From: Narthecium ossifragum
Lineage: Eukaryota > Streptophyta > Magnoliopsida > Dioscoreales > Nartheciaceae
Assembly: GCA_963920575.1 (NCBI GenBank)
Contig: OY986973.1
Span: forward strand, 682,001 to 746,000
Direction: 5' to 3'
DNA: 64,000 nt
The notes under the pieces were generated by a model. That model saw only the letters and a program-made list of their open reading frames with translations, had not been told where the DNA came from and searched no databases. Made by a program: the position numbers and the translations under genes. Shown in pieces: positions 37,789-50,071 of the stretch (positions are counted from its first letter, which is position 1; each line of letters begins with the position of its first letter).

Positions 37789-39752
37789 TTATTGAGCATC
37801 CACCTTGCGTTCAATCTGTGATGGAGCTGTATCATCAACTGATGCAACTGCGATGGGCATATCAGCAGCATCGTGATCAGAACTGCCACTACCAGTCCCA
37901 CCAATTCCATAGTGTCCACCAGTAGCCATGGTCCCGTAGCCACCAAAGCCTGGGTTTGTATAATTAGGATATGTAACAGTATTACCATAAGGCATTGGAT
38001 GGTGCCTTGGGGAAACCATTCGTTGATTGTCCCAGAGGTATCTTTGGCTCACAAATGGAGCCCCATATCCAAGTCCAGCATAGGCTCCAAAGGGGTATCC
38101 TCCTATATAACTGCCCATGTCATAATTGTAGCCACTGAAAGCTAAAGGCATATAACCATTGAAACCCCCATAATTGGGACTATAAGATGGGGAGTATCGA
38201 CCATGATAACCATTATAGAGAGAATCCCTTCTACCTCCTGTTCTTGAATTATGAAAGTTACCACCATGGTTGCCACCATTGCTATTGCTATAGCCATTTT
38301 TGGGCACTGCTATTTTGACCTCTACAGCCTTGTCATTCAGCTTATGGAAATTACTCTTCAAAACATCATCCACAGCCCTCTCTGAATCAAAAGTAATAAA
38401 ACCAAAACCTCTTGGTCGGTTTGTTATGCTATCATACATCACAACCACATCAGTTATTGTTCCAAACTTCTCAAAGTACTCCCGGAACTCATCCTCTGTT
38501 ATTGTAGCAGGCAAACCTCCTACAAATATCTTTTTTGACCCAGAGTGGTTCCCATCACTACCCATAGCACCACTGTTACTGACCCCTCCATTGGGAGGCT
38601 GGTTCTGATTTGTGTACTGGTGTTGTCTATTGTGGTGCTGATCCTTTCTGGGAATAGCTCTTTTTACTTCAACCTATGCAGAGGTGAAGGACAAAAAACA
38701 TAAGAACATACATTCATCTGTCAGAAGATTGGTAGGGAAAGGATAAAAAACAAGAAAGGGAGAGGATCCTTTTTTCTCATTATCTAAATGGATTAATCAA
38801 AGGTATTAACCTAATCAACAAAAACACTTGGAACAAAAAATCATCGACTTTCCAAAAGAAGATAAGGAGGTAAGATACATGCAAGCTCTGTAAAAAGGGG
38901 AGTATTGCATATTTATATAGACACGTTGAGTTAAGTCTTCTCTGTAGATTTCTTGAATATGACCAGCATGACCATTGAGAAGAAATCTTAACAAAAAAAA
39001 GAACCTATTTCGACATATAAGTACTTCAAAGATATAAGTATCCGGGTCCTTATTTGGCAAGAAAGAGAACAAGCCAGTCAAAGCAGAAGCTAGAGAAATA
39101 TACAATTGAATCCCAAATTGCAACATAACATGATCATTCCTCCTACCTCTTATTCTTCATATAACCGACTATGTCCCCTAACCAAGTAGACATAAAAAAA
39201 CGAGAACATTATCTTTCTTTCTCTACAATGAACCTAGAAATCAAAAGCAATCTCCTTTCGACCAAAACAATATGAACCAGGAGATAAAAGTTGTCCTAAA
39301 AATTACCGTTCACATGCTTCCGTTCGCCTAATGAACGAAGGTTACACCCAAATAACAACCACCAAGAAAATATAGCAATAAAAGGAAGCAAATATTCACA
39401 AGTATGATATCAAAAGAAGGAAGCTTTTATTGAAAATTTTTCCTTCTATTCCCCTTCTAAGCCAAGTAACGAAGAAAGGGATACGAGAAAACCGTACCGT
39501 CTTCCCCATGAACACATGCTTCTCCTCCTCCAGAGCTTTCCCTGCCGCCGCCGTATCTGTGAATTCCACAAACCCAAACCCCCGAGCGAAGCCGGTGGCC
39601 GAGTCCCTCAACACCACGGCTTCCACCACACCCCCATACCTCCGAAAGTAATCCGCGAGCGCCTCACTGGCGGCTGTAGCCGGAAGTCCTCCTACGAACA
39701 GCTTCGCCTGCTCCGAATATGCCGGCGCCGAGCTCGAGGGCGACGACGACAT
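37789..39752 (-). CDS. Two-RRM RNA-binding protein (Musashi/hnRNP A-B-like)
   Basis: A complete 379-residue protein from two coding exons, 39498-39752 and 37789-38673, joined phase 0 (ACG|GTACGG donor, CATAG acceptor). RRM1 spans about residues 16-90, with RNP2 KLFVGGLP (17-24) and RNP1 RGFGFVEF (57-64). RRM2 spans about 132-210, with KIFVGGLP (133-140) and RGFGFITF (173-180). The linker starts VEVKRAIPR, typical of plant hnRNP1/Musashi-like proteins. The C-terminal half is Gly/Tyr/Asn-rich (repeated GYG, YNY, GGY), a low-complexity domain likely to support protein-protein contacts. The family binds RNA in nucleus or cytoplasm and acts in processing or translation; the target is unknown. Telo-box AAACCCTAACCC lies just upstream of the start (39784-39795). 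Confidence 0.93.
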
Positions 39753-41984
39753 CCCGAAAAACGAGAAAAAAACGTTTAAAGGATTAGGGTTAGGGTTTAG
39801 AGATTTGAGACCATAGGATCGGATCCGTATTGTTTCTTTGTTTAAAAAGAGGAGAGGAGCAGGGTTTTAGAGTTAGAGTTAGAGTTGGAGTAGGAGTAGA
39901 CTAGAAGAGGGTTTCTCGGAAATTTGACATGTTTATCCCTCTAAAACCTCAAAATTTCATCCTTATAACATGTTAGAAATATAAATATCCTAGCTAGCCC
40001 CTCGTGCATAACATGACACGGCTAATCATAAGCCCCACTACTACTGCTCCTCTCTCTCTCTCCTAATCACCCGATAACAACTACCCCATTATTTCATTTC
40101 ATATGTCTTCATCTCTATCGTCTGATATATCCAAAAATAATTTGGATCGGACATACTCATATACTCATATGATAGAATGCACCTAATCTTATATAATAGC
40201 CGTGGTTTATATGAAAAGTATTTTATTTTCTAATGACATTTTCAAAATATTTAGGTAAAATCTCTGCATATCGTGTAATTTCACGGAATCATGTTATATA
40301 TTCTTAAATTATGCCATTGAAACTAATTGGAAGAGGGGAAATACGCAATAATTCTATGTAAAATAAAGAGATTCACAAAAACTATAGAAAAATATCAAAT
40401 ATTGATTTTTTTTGGAGAGGAAATATGATATTAACCCCCACCGAAATTTTTGATAAGTAATTACAATACCTATCTTAAACTTTAATCAAAAGGCCCATAA
40501 ATAACTTCTATATGCCACATTAGCACCCGTGCTGAATAATATTTTATTATAAGGGTTGCGATTGGGGTACACGACAAAGCGATGCGATGTACATGCCCTT
40601 TCAATCAGTAGACTCCTATCGATCTCATCATATAATCCATTGATAGTGTTCTACCGATGGGTTAGATCAATCAATCGGTAGATATCGGTAGACATCTATC
40701 GATTGAATATATCAATCATTGAATCGATAGAACACTACTGATTGGTTAATGTAATCCATCATTAGTGACTCAATCGATAGAGAGCCAATGTGCGGTCATG
40801 TATGTAAATCTTTTTCCTTGTTATAATCCCATTTGAGTTGAAGGATAAAAATGTCAATTCAAAGAATATTGGCATAAATGTGTAAATTTAATTAATTTTA
40901 TTTAGTTTTATATTATTATTTTTTGTGGGCCAGGGATCCTATGTAAATACGCGTAAAAGTTTCCTAAGCAAGCGTAGATATGTCTGATACGATGAAGAGA
41001 TACGAGTCGTTGGATGTTGATGAATAAGTTTGTCCCATGGTATAAAAGTAGTTAGAAGTAAGCATGCATTCTAAGTCAGATCCGGCAGAAGTCGGTCCAG
41101 TATTCTATCTTATTCTACTTGGGTTGGTCTTTGTGCGAGACATCTGGTGGATGGTGGGTCGGCCGTGGGACGACCCGGATACTATCGTATTTCAAAAGAG
41201 GTGATCAGGTCACACGACGAGCACCCATGAGCTTGGTGACGGTCATAGCTAGTCAGGGTGTAGTCAAGGCATCCGCATCAGCTATTCTATTCATCATTTG
41301 TAACATATTCTAATATATATTACTTTCTTATTCTATAACTTCTCTATTTACAACACATTATATTAGTTTTTCTAAATCATTCCTTGTATTATTAAAAAAA
41401 TACTCATCCCTCATCTTTTTTTTTTACTATGCGTTTATTATTTAATAATCATATTATTGTAGAAATTAAGATTGTATTACATAATTAATCTTTGAGATAT
41501 TTTTATATTAAAGTATATTATAAAATAAATAATAGATAAGTTTTATCTCGATAGCTCTATTGATTAAATACTTGAAATCAATCCATCAAAATATAATGCT
41601 TTAATTTTTGTTTTTCAAATAAAACAAAATATGAGACAATGTTTTGTAATGTTTATATTATTTATAATGGTTAGAAGAGAGATGGTTTAATTATTTTCCT
41701 CTTCAAATAAAAAACCCCATCAACTATTTTTTAACATAAAATAAAGGATATGGGAAGCCTCAGTGCTCCCTATACGTGAGGGTGCACGGTTCATCTACCT
41801 TAAAATAGGGAAGCAATAGAGCATCTAATGTGGAGTCAAAATGAGCATTTCCCTACTTTTCGTTCCCTGTAGTAGGGCCTGAGGTGATTATGGCATCTAA
41901 GAAAAATGATTTTTAGCCGATCTCATATACCACCCAACCTGTTGTGGCGCATGCAAATCACACCACATGTCCCTTATATCAACT
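39753..41984. other. Intergenic with palindromic ATCGGTA repeats
   Basis: Near 39753-39900 is the probable leader/promoter of the RRM gene. At 40602-40790 a run of CAATCGGTAGA, TCGATTGA and ATCGATAG palindromic motifs resembles the foldback element at 26773-26973. The rest is AT-rich and featureless. Confidence 0.4.
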
Positions 41985-42330
41985 CAATATACATATGTCT
42001 ATATATATTCGTTTATATGTATGCATATGTGTAATATATATGTATATAGATGTCTATATGCATACATGTCAATGTGTGTATGTATATTTATGTATGTGTA
42101 TACATGTCAATATACGTATGTATATTTATGTATGTGTATGTGCATAGACACACACGTATAATAGATGTACATGTATGTATACATGTGTTTGTATATATGT
42201 ATATGTGTGTATGTGTACATACATAAGTAAATATATACATATATGTATGTATATTTATAATGAATCTATGTATATGTTTGTGTATATGTATGTAAAATAT
42301 ATATCTTTATATGTATGCCTACCCATGTCA
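41985..42330. repeat. TATG/TGTA-type degenerate microsatellite
   Basis: About 350 bp of imperfect tetra- and hexanucleotide repeats (TATGTA, TGTATA, ATACATG). Open frames across it are artefacts. Confidence 0.85.
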
Positions 42331-43922
42331 CCAATCATGTATATTGAAATTCTAAACATGTGACGTAAATCTATACCGTCACATATGACTCTCTAATAAG
42401 GATGCCGTTAGCTATTTTTTTTTTAACCCTCGGATTCAACTTTTCAAACAAAAAGGAAAACGATTCAGCCGATTTAGGAGTACAATTGCATATGGATCGA
42501 GCCACTTCTCATGGAGCTTTTTTTGATGAGTTGAGCCTTGGAAAGGCTAGGACTACAAAATAGGAAGAAATGCCGATCGACCGGCCTCCGGTTGCCAAAC
42601 AAACCGCACTCTAGAGGAACGACACGATCGAGCTATAGCATCAGCTACTACATTTTCAATCCTGGGTATCACCCAAAAAAGGATAGACCCCATCGACGAC
42701 GCTTGTAACCAAATCTCCCTAATCAACCCCTCTATCCCCGGCGTCCATATCCTATACCCATTCAGTACATCAACTGCATGTTTACAATCAGTCTGAATTA
42801 CAAAATTACTCATACCTCGAGCTTTAGCATACATAAGACCCATTAATATGGCCCTGGCCTCTGCTTCCAAAGCCGAACTCGCCAGCACAGCCCCTTCTGC
42901 CCATACTATATCGTCACCGGCCATACCTGCCACCCCAACCGCTGCGTCGCGTAAATGAAAGGACGCATCCACCCGGATGATCGTGGGCCGATCGGGATAG
43001 CGCCCAGCAACTGCCACCCCTTGCCGCGCTTTTCTCCTTTGCAAGAACTCCTCAGCGAGTCTAATGGTGCGCCGCCAATCACCTCTGCACGCTCGTTGTC
43101 GCCTTCATGAATTGCCCGGTTGCGGTCCTTCCAGGCCAACCAAAGAGCATACCCAATAAACGCCTTCTTCTTTCGCATCCAATCGCTACTCTCTGATTTA
43201 AGAAAGATTTCCAAAAGTTCATCCAAGGAGAAAACACCAGGCCAACCACATAGTTTCTCAGCAAACACGAAGCATAGCACTTTTTGCACCACCTCGCACT
43301 CCACAAGCGCATGCGCCATCGTCTCTTTTGCCGCCCCGCATCGAGGACATGCCCTCTCTGATGCAGCACAGAATGTCCAAAGCACTTCCCGGACAGGGAG
43401 CTTACCATGCAGAACCTTCCAAAAGAAAAATTGTAGCCTTGGACCAATTGGAAGCCTCCAAACATTGCTCCACAACGTTTCATCATCATCCTGTGGCTTT
43501 GTTTTCATTGACATAAAGTAGGCAGATGAGGAAGTGACAACCCCCGATTTAGAAAAGGACCACCGGCACCTGTCACCATTTCCCAACACAGGGATTTCAA
43601 GAATTCTCTCCGCCAGCAGCGGGTGGCACACCCCTCTCACTTTGCTAGAATCCCAGCCTCTCACATCCATAAGATCACCCACTAAGAGTGCCTCCATATC
43701 CCCATCCATACTCACCAAGCATGGACTATGTGCAAAGCTATCCTCCATTGCCCAAATATCATTCATAAAGTTAAGCTTGCTCTGCAAACCCGGCCTGCAA
43801 GAAAGTCTCCTTCGAAGCTCCTCTGTCGCTTCACAAAGGCCTTTCCAATGTACTGACGGCGCTTTGAAATCACGGATCATCGGTAAGATACCATGCCATT
43901 TATACTTTGCCCTAGCCACCAC

Positions 43923-46246
43923 TGTGAGGACCCGTCCCTCCCCTCCTGTGGCTCGCTGTGGACCGCAAGGGCAATTTGGTAGATTGCACCTTGTTGGCTA
44001 GTTCCACACTCGCGCTTGTACACACACTGACCATGTTTGTGGTAATGTTTGCTTAGAATGGTTAGTGGAACCCGGGATCGAAAGATCCGGACTTAGGCTT
44101 GAATTCTTGCCTAAGTTTAGCTTTCAGCACAAAAAGGATCGATCCTCTCTAGCTAAGAGATCGATCCTCTTGTGCTAGAAAGTCAAGTGTGATCGTCATG
44201 AAGTGATCGATCCTCCCTTGGGGAAGGATCGATCCTTCATAAGTCGGTTCGTTTGCCTATAAAGCAGACGAGACTTTCTTCCTTGAATCCCTTTTTAAAT
44301 CCGGCGATTTGAGCTCAGATCTCGCGATTTTTGAAGGCTTCTGAGGACGATCCAAGGCCTAGCTGCTTGGATCTAAGCTGCTCTTGCTTCGGTAGGGATC
44401 CTACCGACATCTCTCTTCGGGGTTTTGAGTTTTCCGATTTGTTTTGTCTTCTTTTGCTTAGATCTGTTTATATAGCTGTTGGTTTTCAGTGATTTTACCG
44501 GTTTTGGACTCGTGGGATCTAGATCTACCAGATCCCAGAGTTTCGTCGTATTTGGATGTGTCTTCCGACGGTATTCCTCGCCGGAAGCACGCCGGAGAAC
44601 CCATCGGGATTGATCCTTCTTGAGGAAGGATCGATCCTTCTGGTTGGTCATGCCCCGCACGATGAAGGATCGATCTTTTGTTTGGAAAAGATCGATCCTG
44701 GTTCTTGGGTGGCATGGTTACCCTTCGTCGCGAAGAAGATCGATCTTCCTGGGAGGAAGGATCGATCATTCTTGGTGCGACGCGAAGGGTGTCCTCTGTC
44801 TCAAGAAAGATCGATCTTCCTGAGAGGAAGGATCGATCTTCCTTGCCTCGACAGCGAGGGAAGCTCACTGTTACATAAATGATCGATCCTTCCCCTGGTG
44901 AGGATCGATCCTTCCCCTGGTGAGGATCGATCCTTTAGTAGCAGAGAGGGTTTTTCATGGCTTTTGCCCTCGGGGCTTGGTATGCCGGTTTTACTTATCG
45001 CTTTATACCTTGTATATATGATTAAGCATGTTAGCCCTATAATTAGGGCAGTGGTGAACCAGGGGAGTGATGACTCCTGGGATTGTGTAGAATAAATGGG
45101 CGGGTAGCCCTACAGCTTTCCATAGCCTTGCATGCCGGCGTGCGCCGAGGGCTTTCACCTGCTATATTGTAGCTGTTGTTTGCGGGGTTGTTTCCCGGTG
45201 CAGGTGTTGTGGTGGACTGCTGGCAGTTGGTGGTGGTACCACTGCAACAGTTCCTAGACCTTAAATTATTGCTCACCACCCCGGGCCGGCAGGGTGCCGC
45301 GCCCAGACCTTGTTTTTATATCATCACATCCTGCTGCATGCTTATATGTATCTATTCTGTGCATGTTCATAGCATGCATTGTGTTGTGCACTAGTTGCAT
45401 CTGTTTAGGGCGTTGCCGATCCGGGGCTTCCGAGTAGCCCGGATCTATCTCTTAGGACCGTGCGGGTAGCTTGGTCCAGGACTCGATTTGTAGTATTCAG
45501 TCTTTTCGATGATAGGGTTAGTTGGACTTGAATACATTTGTGTTTGATGTTTAGAGGTCGTGTCGGCCTCGAGCCAAGTCCTGGTGTAGCCGGTACCCAA
45601 TCCTTCTAGAACTCTTGGGTGGCATGTGTGACTACCCAGCGGTGCTACCCGCCGACAGTGCCCAGGATCCTGTCGTGAGTTGGCAGTGCCGTTTCCTGTC
45701 TGACTGAGTGTGAACCAGTGTGTGACCAGTTCGCTGGAAGACCACGACTGGGGCACTCAGGGGTATCCGGTGGGGTTATGGGACCCCTGTGATATACCTA
45801 GGCTTAGCTTGGGGGCGACACTGTTGTGTTCCCTTCCTTGTGAGTGTCGTAGTGTAGTGTCCCTGCTGAGCTTAGTGCTCACACCTACCCGGACTGCGTT
45901 TTTGTAGGTGCTGGCGCTAGCTCTTCTTCGGTCGCCCCTACCGAGCAGGTGTTCAGTGACGTGGCGGCGTCTGGCGGAGCTTGAGGAGCTGTGATCTGTC
46001 TGTGTACATCTTTGGTTATGTAGTCTCCTGCGGGAGCAATTTTGTATAACATTCCCTGTTTGAGGATTTGTACTATATTCCAGCTTTGTGTGTTGAGCTT
46101 TATAATTGTTGTATAATACAGGATGGTTGTGATCACCAGGGTAACCACTACGATTAGAAGGAAACCTCGCCAAATTTTCCGCAGTAGGTTAGGTTCCGGT
46201 TCGCGTCGCCCGGCCCGGTTGGGCTTTCGCGGGTCGGGGCGCGACA
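43923..46246. mobile_element. Solo LTR (2.3 kb, Tekay/Del-like gypsy type) inside the LINE
   Basis: Begins TGTGAGGACCCG and ends GGGGCGCGACA (TG...CA), flanked by a perfect 5-bp duplication ACCAC (43918-43922 and 46247-46251). Ignoring the LTR and one ACCAC, the LINE frame is continuous across the site, so this is a later insertion. No gag-pol, primer site or purine tract was found inside, so it is best read as one long LTR left by recombination. Size and termini suggest a Tekay/Del chromovirus; that is inference. It contains a dense set of GATCGATC palindromes (about 44136-44935). Confidence 0.75.
44136..44935. repeat. GATCGATC palindrome cluster within the solo LTR
   Basis: About 18 GATCGATC or near copies in 800 bp, many as pairs such as AAGGATCGATCCTT separated by short spacers with complementary purine/pyrimidine arms. 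Each unit can fold on itself and with its neighbour. Confidence 0.75.
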
Positions 46247-47675
46247 ACCACAGTCCAGACAATTTCCCTCCCATCCACAAACGCAGCCATACGGGTCATC
46301 TTCCATGCTCTCTGCCAAGTCTGGAGGTCTCGGACCCCAAGCCCTCCCGCTTCCTTCGGCATACAAATTGTCCTCCATGCAACAATACTAACTCCTGACC
46401 TCCTCCTATTCCAAAGGAAATCTCGACATACTCTCTCAAGCTTGTGTAGCACCCCTATTGGCACCTCAGTAGTCATCATGACAAAAGCAGGGATCGCCAT
46501 AGACTTGAGAAGGGTTAGCCTACCCGGCTCTGCAAGTTGCTTTCGTTGCCAACCAAGGACCCTCGCAGCCATCTTATCAATGAGATAAGAAAAATTTACA
46601 GCCCTTAGCTTCGTAGAGCCTAGAGGGACACCCAAATATGACCAGTTGCCTTCTGCTTCCTTAAGACCAAGGATCCTACCTATCACGATTCGACGAGGCT
46701 CATCGATGACCTTGGAAAATCGGATAGACGATTTGGCCGCATTCATTTCCAAACCTGATAGGGCTTTGAAGGCTAAAAGTTTTTGCTTGAGTTTCCTCGC
46801 TTCAACACAAGTAGCAGTTGACACAAAAAGACAGTCATCCGCATATAAAAGATGGGAGATCCAAACCTATGAATGCTTAAATTTTAGACCCGCCAATCCT
46901 GAATTTGGATTCTTCAATAATCTCGACAATACTTCTTGGACCACCAGAAATAAATAGGGAGAAATGGGATCCCCTTGTTGGAGGCCGCAAGAAGATTTGA
47001 CCCTACCATGCACTTGGCCATTAAGAATAAAGGAGAACCGAGGGCCTTTCACACATGCCATGACCCAAGAAATCCATCTATCCGGGAAATTCATCCTCTT
47101 TAGTACTGCCTCAAGAAAGGGCCACCTCACCCTATCATATGCAGACTTTAAATCCACCTTAATAACCATAAGACCACCTCTCTTCGGTGCAAATCGCATA
47201 GAATGCAGAATTTTTTTCGCAGCATCAATGTTATCATGTATACATCTACCTGGAACAAAAGCTGATTGTTCTATTCCAATCACCTCATTCAACACAAGCT
47301 TCATTCTCCTAGCCAAAATAGAGGAAATAACCTTATAGCCCACATTACAGAGGCTAATAGGGCGGTAATCCTTAACTCTACGTGGAAATTGGCACTTGGG
47401 AATGAAAGAGACAAATGTTTCATTCCACGCATGAGGCATGCGACAGGTCCGGAAAAATCCTTGTACAAGCTGTACAAAATCAGACCCAACAATGTCCCAG
47501 TGTGTAATGAAGAACTCGGCTGGAATATCATCCGGTCCTGGGCAACCTTTCCCCATAGCCAACACTGTCTCTTTGATCTCGGCTGCGCTGACCTCTCCAT
47601 CCAGCAGTGTATGCATATTCTCATCCACAGTTGGCAACGCTGGAAGCTCAAGCATGTAACCACTTCGCATGGAGC

Positions 47676-49402
47676 TTACCCCAGCAGGGTTGCCTTCCTT
47701 TTGGACTCGCAAATATTTTTGTAGCTCAGTTGGTAAACACGTCCAAATCGATAGAGCAATATAGTGGTGTATTTAATTGGTCATCATACAGTGGTTTTAT
47801 GAGTCGATGTAGTGATGTCATAAGCTAGATACATGTGCAGTAATAAACGTATAATACAACCTCTACTGCTCTGTTTCATTATGTGTTCAAGCTCGTTTAC
47901 ATGAACCAAACCGAGCTCGAGCTCACCAATATCTTAATGAGCCGAGCATAAACAGCTTTTGGATAGCTCGTTTAAAACTTAGCTTGAGCTCGATTTGATA
48001 AGATGTTTAATGAAAGAGTTCAAACATGATAAAGCTCAGCTAGTAGGAATAGCTAAGTAAACCAAAAATCTAGTTTAACATCCATATCATGTGTGATGAT
48101 GCGTTCTTTTACAATAGCGTTTCCAAGAGTCTAGGAGCAAGCACAAAAGAAATCCTTTGAAAAAATAAGCGCTGATCAAATTCAACTTATATAAAGAGTA
48201 AAGACAGTTGTACTCATTACTCAAAACTCGACTTTCCACATTGCTAGACTATAAACTTATCATCTATAATTTCCAACCATGACAAACCAAATAACAATAC
48301 CTTATGGCACGTCTGAGTTTTGACTCTAACCATCCACTCTCCAATAATTAGTCTTCGAGTAAAAATATTCACACTGATGACAGGATTGATGCAACTTTGG
48401 CAAGGCTTCTTCAGTTCGACCATACTTTCTCATAACTGATGGTGCTTCAACAGGAAATCCTCCAGAAGAGATTTTGGCAAGCAGCAAACAGTAGAGTAGC
48501 AAATACTGATAATCCCCTCAAACCCTCAGAACCACCTTAGTCCCCTCCTGCCCACTGTAGCACATGAACAGCAATAGAGCCCTGAATATAACCACTCTAA
48601 CCATCACCTGTAAGCAGTACAGGAAAACGGAACTTAACCTGGTAGTCTGGTAGACCGAGAACCTGAAAATAATTAGACTGCAAGCTACATAAATTTCATC
48701 CCCTCGCCTCTCTTAGTGGTTTTATCTGTGGTTTGATGATGCATCTCCAATGGCTTGTATCCATCAGCTGCTTCATGTCATATAAGATTTAAGGACTTCG
48801 GCTTCTATTGCTCAGATCATGTTCCTTGTTTTCCTTTCACAACAAAATCATATCAAGCTCATCAACAAGGCATCTGTGAATATTTGATCACGAAGTTTTC
48901 CATAGTGTCTTCTAGATGCATTCATGGTGTTCATGAGAACAGCAGATTTGAAGGAAAATCGATTCCTGAATTTTGCTGCATTACTTCATCGAAGGAACAG
49001 AGGCTGTGGAAAAGGAAAGCCGACTGGAATCTGCATTATGAAATTGTTATATGATCACTTGTGTAAAAAGCTGTATTCATGCGTATCATAAGGTCTTCCA
49101 ACTTTCTTTAAATTTCTATCAGTTTTCCTTAATTTCCTCCTTAGTCACATTCAAGGCAGCAAGAAAGAAGACAGACAATCAAGACGAATGCAACTTAAAT
49201 GTATTTACTGTCCAATAAGAGGATAAGCAAATCCTTTCCATTAGAAATCTTATCGATCTCTTCGAATATTATCAGCATGAGTCATCCTGAGAACAAACCA
49301 AACATCAATCAAGAGAAACAAATATCTCCTAGACTCTCAGTACACAGATAAGAACAAGACTGTAATCTTCACACTATAAAACACTAATAATGCTATGTAA
49401 CA
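47676..49402. other. Spacer, 3' side of the snoRNA cluster
   Basis: At 47888-48015 alternating GAGCTCG/CGAGCTC motifs occur, a pattern common in the ends of plant DNA transposons; no boundaries could be set. The rest shows no gene. Confidence 0.35.
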
Positions 49403-49495
49403 TTTGGTGCTCATATTCTATGGGTGTTAAGGAGTCTGTCATCCCAATTGCTAGAACAGTCCGAACGAGGAATTTTTTATAATCACTGCACCAAA
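49403..49495 (-). ncRNA. C/D-box snoRNA-like gene, 18S guide, copy 2 (diverged)
   Basis: About 93 nt on the minus strand, closed by a perfect 8-bp terminal stem TTTGGTGC/GCACCAAA. After the stem come a C-box-like GTGATTA, the guide AATTCCTCGTT (49464-49474) and a decayed D' box CGGA (49460-49463; consensus CTGA), then GATGACA as C'-like and ATGA in the D position. The guide is complementary to 11 nt of plant 18S rRNA (AACGAGGAATT). It is a diverged duplicate of 49800-49894. The degenerate D' suggests reduced or lost function. Confidence 0.55.
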
Positions 49496-49799
49496 AAAAG
49501 AGACCAGAGTAGAAATACAAATGTTCCTTAAAAAATTCCTTAAAAGGGAAAAAAATCTTTTGAACAATAGTAGCACAATAAAGCAAAATCTTTCATAGAA
49601 AGAATCCAACACCATAGTAGCACAATAAAGCAACCATAAGAAATAAGAAACCAATCTTTTGAACAATTCCTGCAGATGTTAACGTGAAGAACTAACAATT
49701 TGCCATCTGCCCACTCATACCAAAGTCCGGGAAAAAAAAATTCAATCTTTTGACAGTGAGAATAACTTAATCAAGAAATGGCATACCGAGATGAAGATA

Positions 49800-49894
49800 A
49801 TGATGCTCATATTCTATGGGTGTCAATGAGTCTATCATGCCATCGATTCATAGCAATCAGAACGAGGAATTGATTCTTATAATCATAGCATCAT
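49800..49894 (-). ncRNA. C/D-box snoRNA-like gene, 18S guide, copy 1
   Basis: About 95 nt on the minus strand, closed by a perfect 8-bp stem ATGATGCT/AGCATCAT. The order is C-like ATGATTA (49880-49886), guide AATTCCTCGTT (49861-49871), exact D' box CTGA (49857-49860), C'-like ATGATAG, a second conserved stretch ACACCCATAGAAT, and ATGA in the D position. The guide pairs with 11 nt of 18S rRNA (AACGAGGAATT), a region also 2'-O-methylated in human 18S (near A1678, as I recall). Compared with the copy at 49403-49495, the stem differs by paired changes on both sides. Confidence 0.65.
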
Positions 49895-49984
49895 CCGTTC
49901 ACCAAATGTTTCAAAGAGCCATCTTTACACACTATTCTACAACAACCACCGGATTCCTATTGAGAAAAAAAACACATAATAACA

Positions 49985-50071
49985 ATGGCTCAGACACGCA
50001 CAAAAGTCATCAATTTAGTCCGACTAGAAAAAAAATTCAGCATCGAGAAATTAAAGCAGTCATCATCGCCA
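49985..50071 (-). ncRNA. C/D-box snoRNA predicted to guide U6 snRNA methylation
   Basis: About 87 nt on the minus strand with all four canonical boxes: C ATGATGA (50060-50066), D' CTGA (50037-50040), C' TTGATGA (50007-50013) and D CTGA (49990-49993), plus a short terminal stem TGGC/GCCA. The guide before D', ATTTCTCGAT, is complementary to AUCGAGAAAU of U6 snRNA. The guide before D, TTTGTGCGTGT, is complementary to ACACGCACAAA of U6, directly adjacent. Two matches of 10-11 nt to neighbouring U6 sites, each next to its box, are unlikely by chance. Predicted role: 2'-O-methylation guide for U6. The exact target nucleotides are not claimed. Confidence 0.82.

Larger units (their letters stand above)
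42518..47659 (-). mobile_element. 5'-truncated LINE retrotransposon, split by a solo LTR
   Basis: A minus-strand non-LTR element. Its poly-A end is T7 at 42518-42524 and its truncated 5' end is near 47659. Both ends meet a 16-bp target-site duplication with one mismatch: CCACTTCTCATGGAGC (42502-42517) and CCACTTCGCATGGAGC (47660-47675). Reverse transcriptase (46249-47659) shows DYRPISLCN, QSAFVPGR, LQQGDPISPYLF and the catalytic YADD. A zinc-binding (zf-RVT) domain with CPRCGAAKETMAHALVEC lies near 43300, and RNase H (42553-43040) shows VDAS, EAEA and QTDC. The endonuclease is missing. A TAG stop at about 46864-46866 and a frameshift before RNase H (about 43070-43090) inactivate it further. 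Confidence 0.88.

Noticed and set aside
41944..42363. Several open frames rich in Tyr, Met and Cys
   Set aside because: Translations of the TATG/TGTA microsatellite.
44373..44882. Open frames in the GATCGATC region
   Set aside because: They arise from the palindromic repeats (DRSF/RSIF translations) inside the solo LTR.
47711..47740. tRNA-like string TGTAGCTCAGTTGGTA
   Set aside because: It resembles a tRNA D-arm, but there is no acceptor stem, anticodon arm or T-loop at the right distances.
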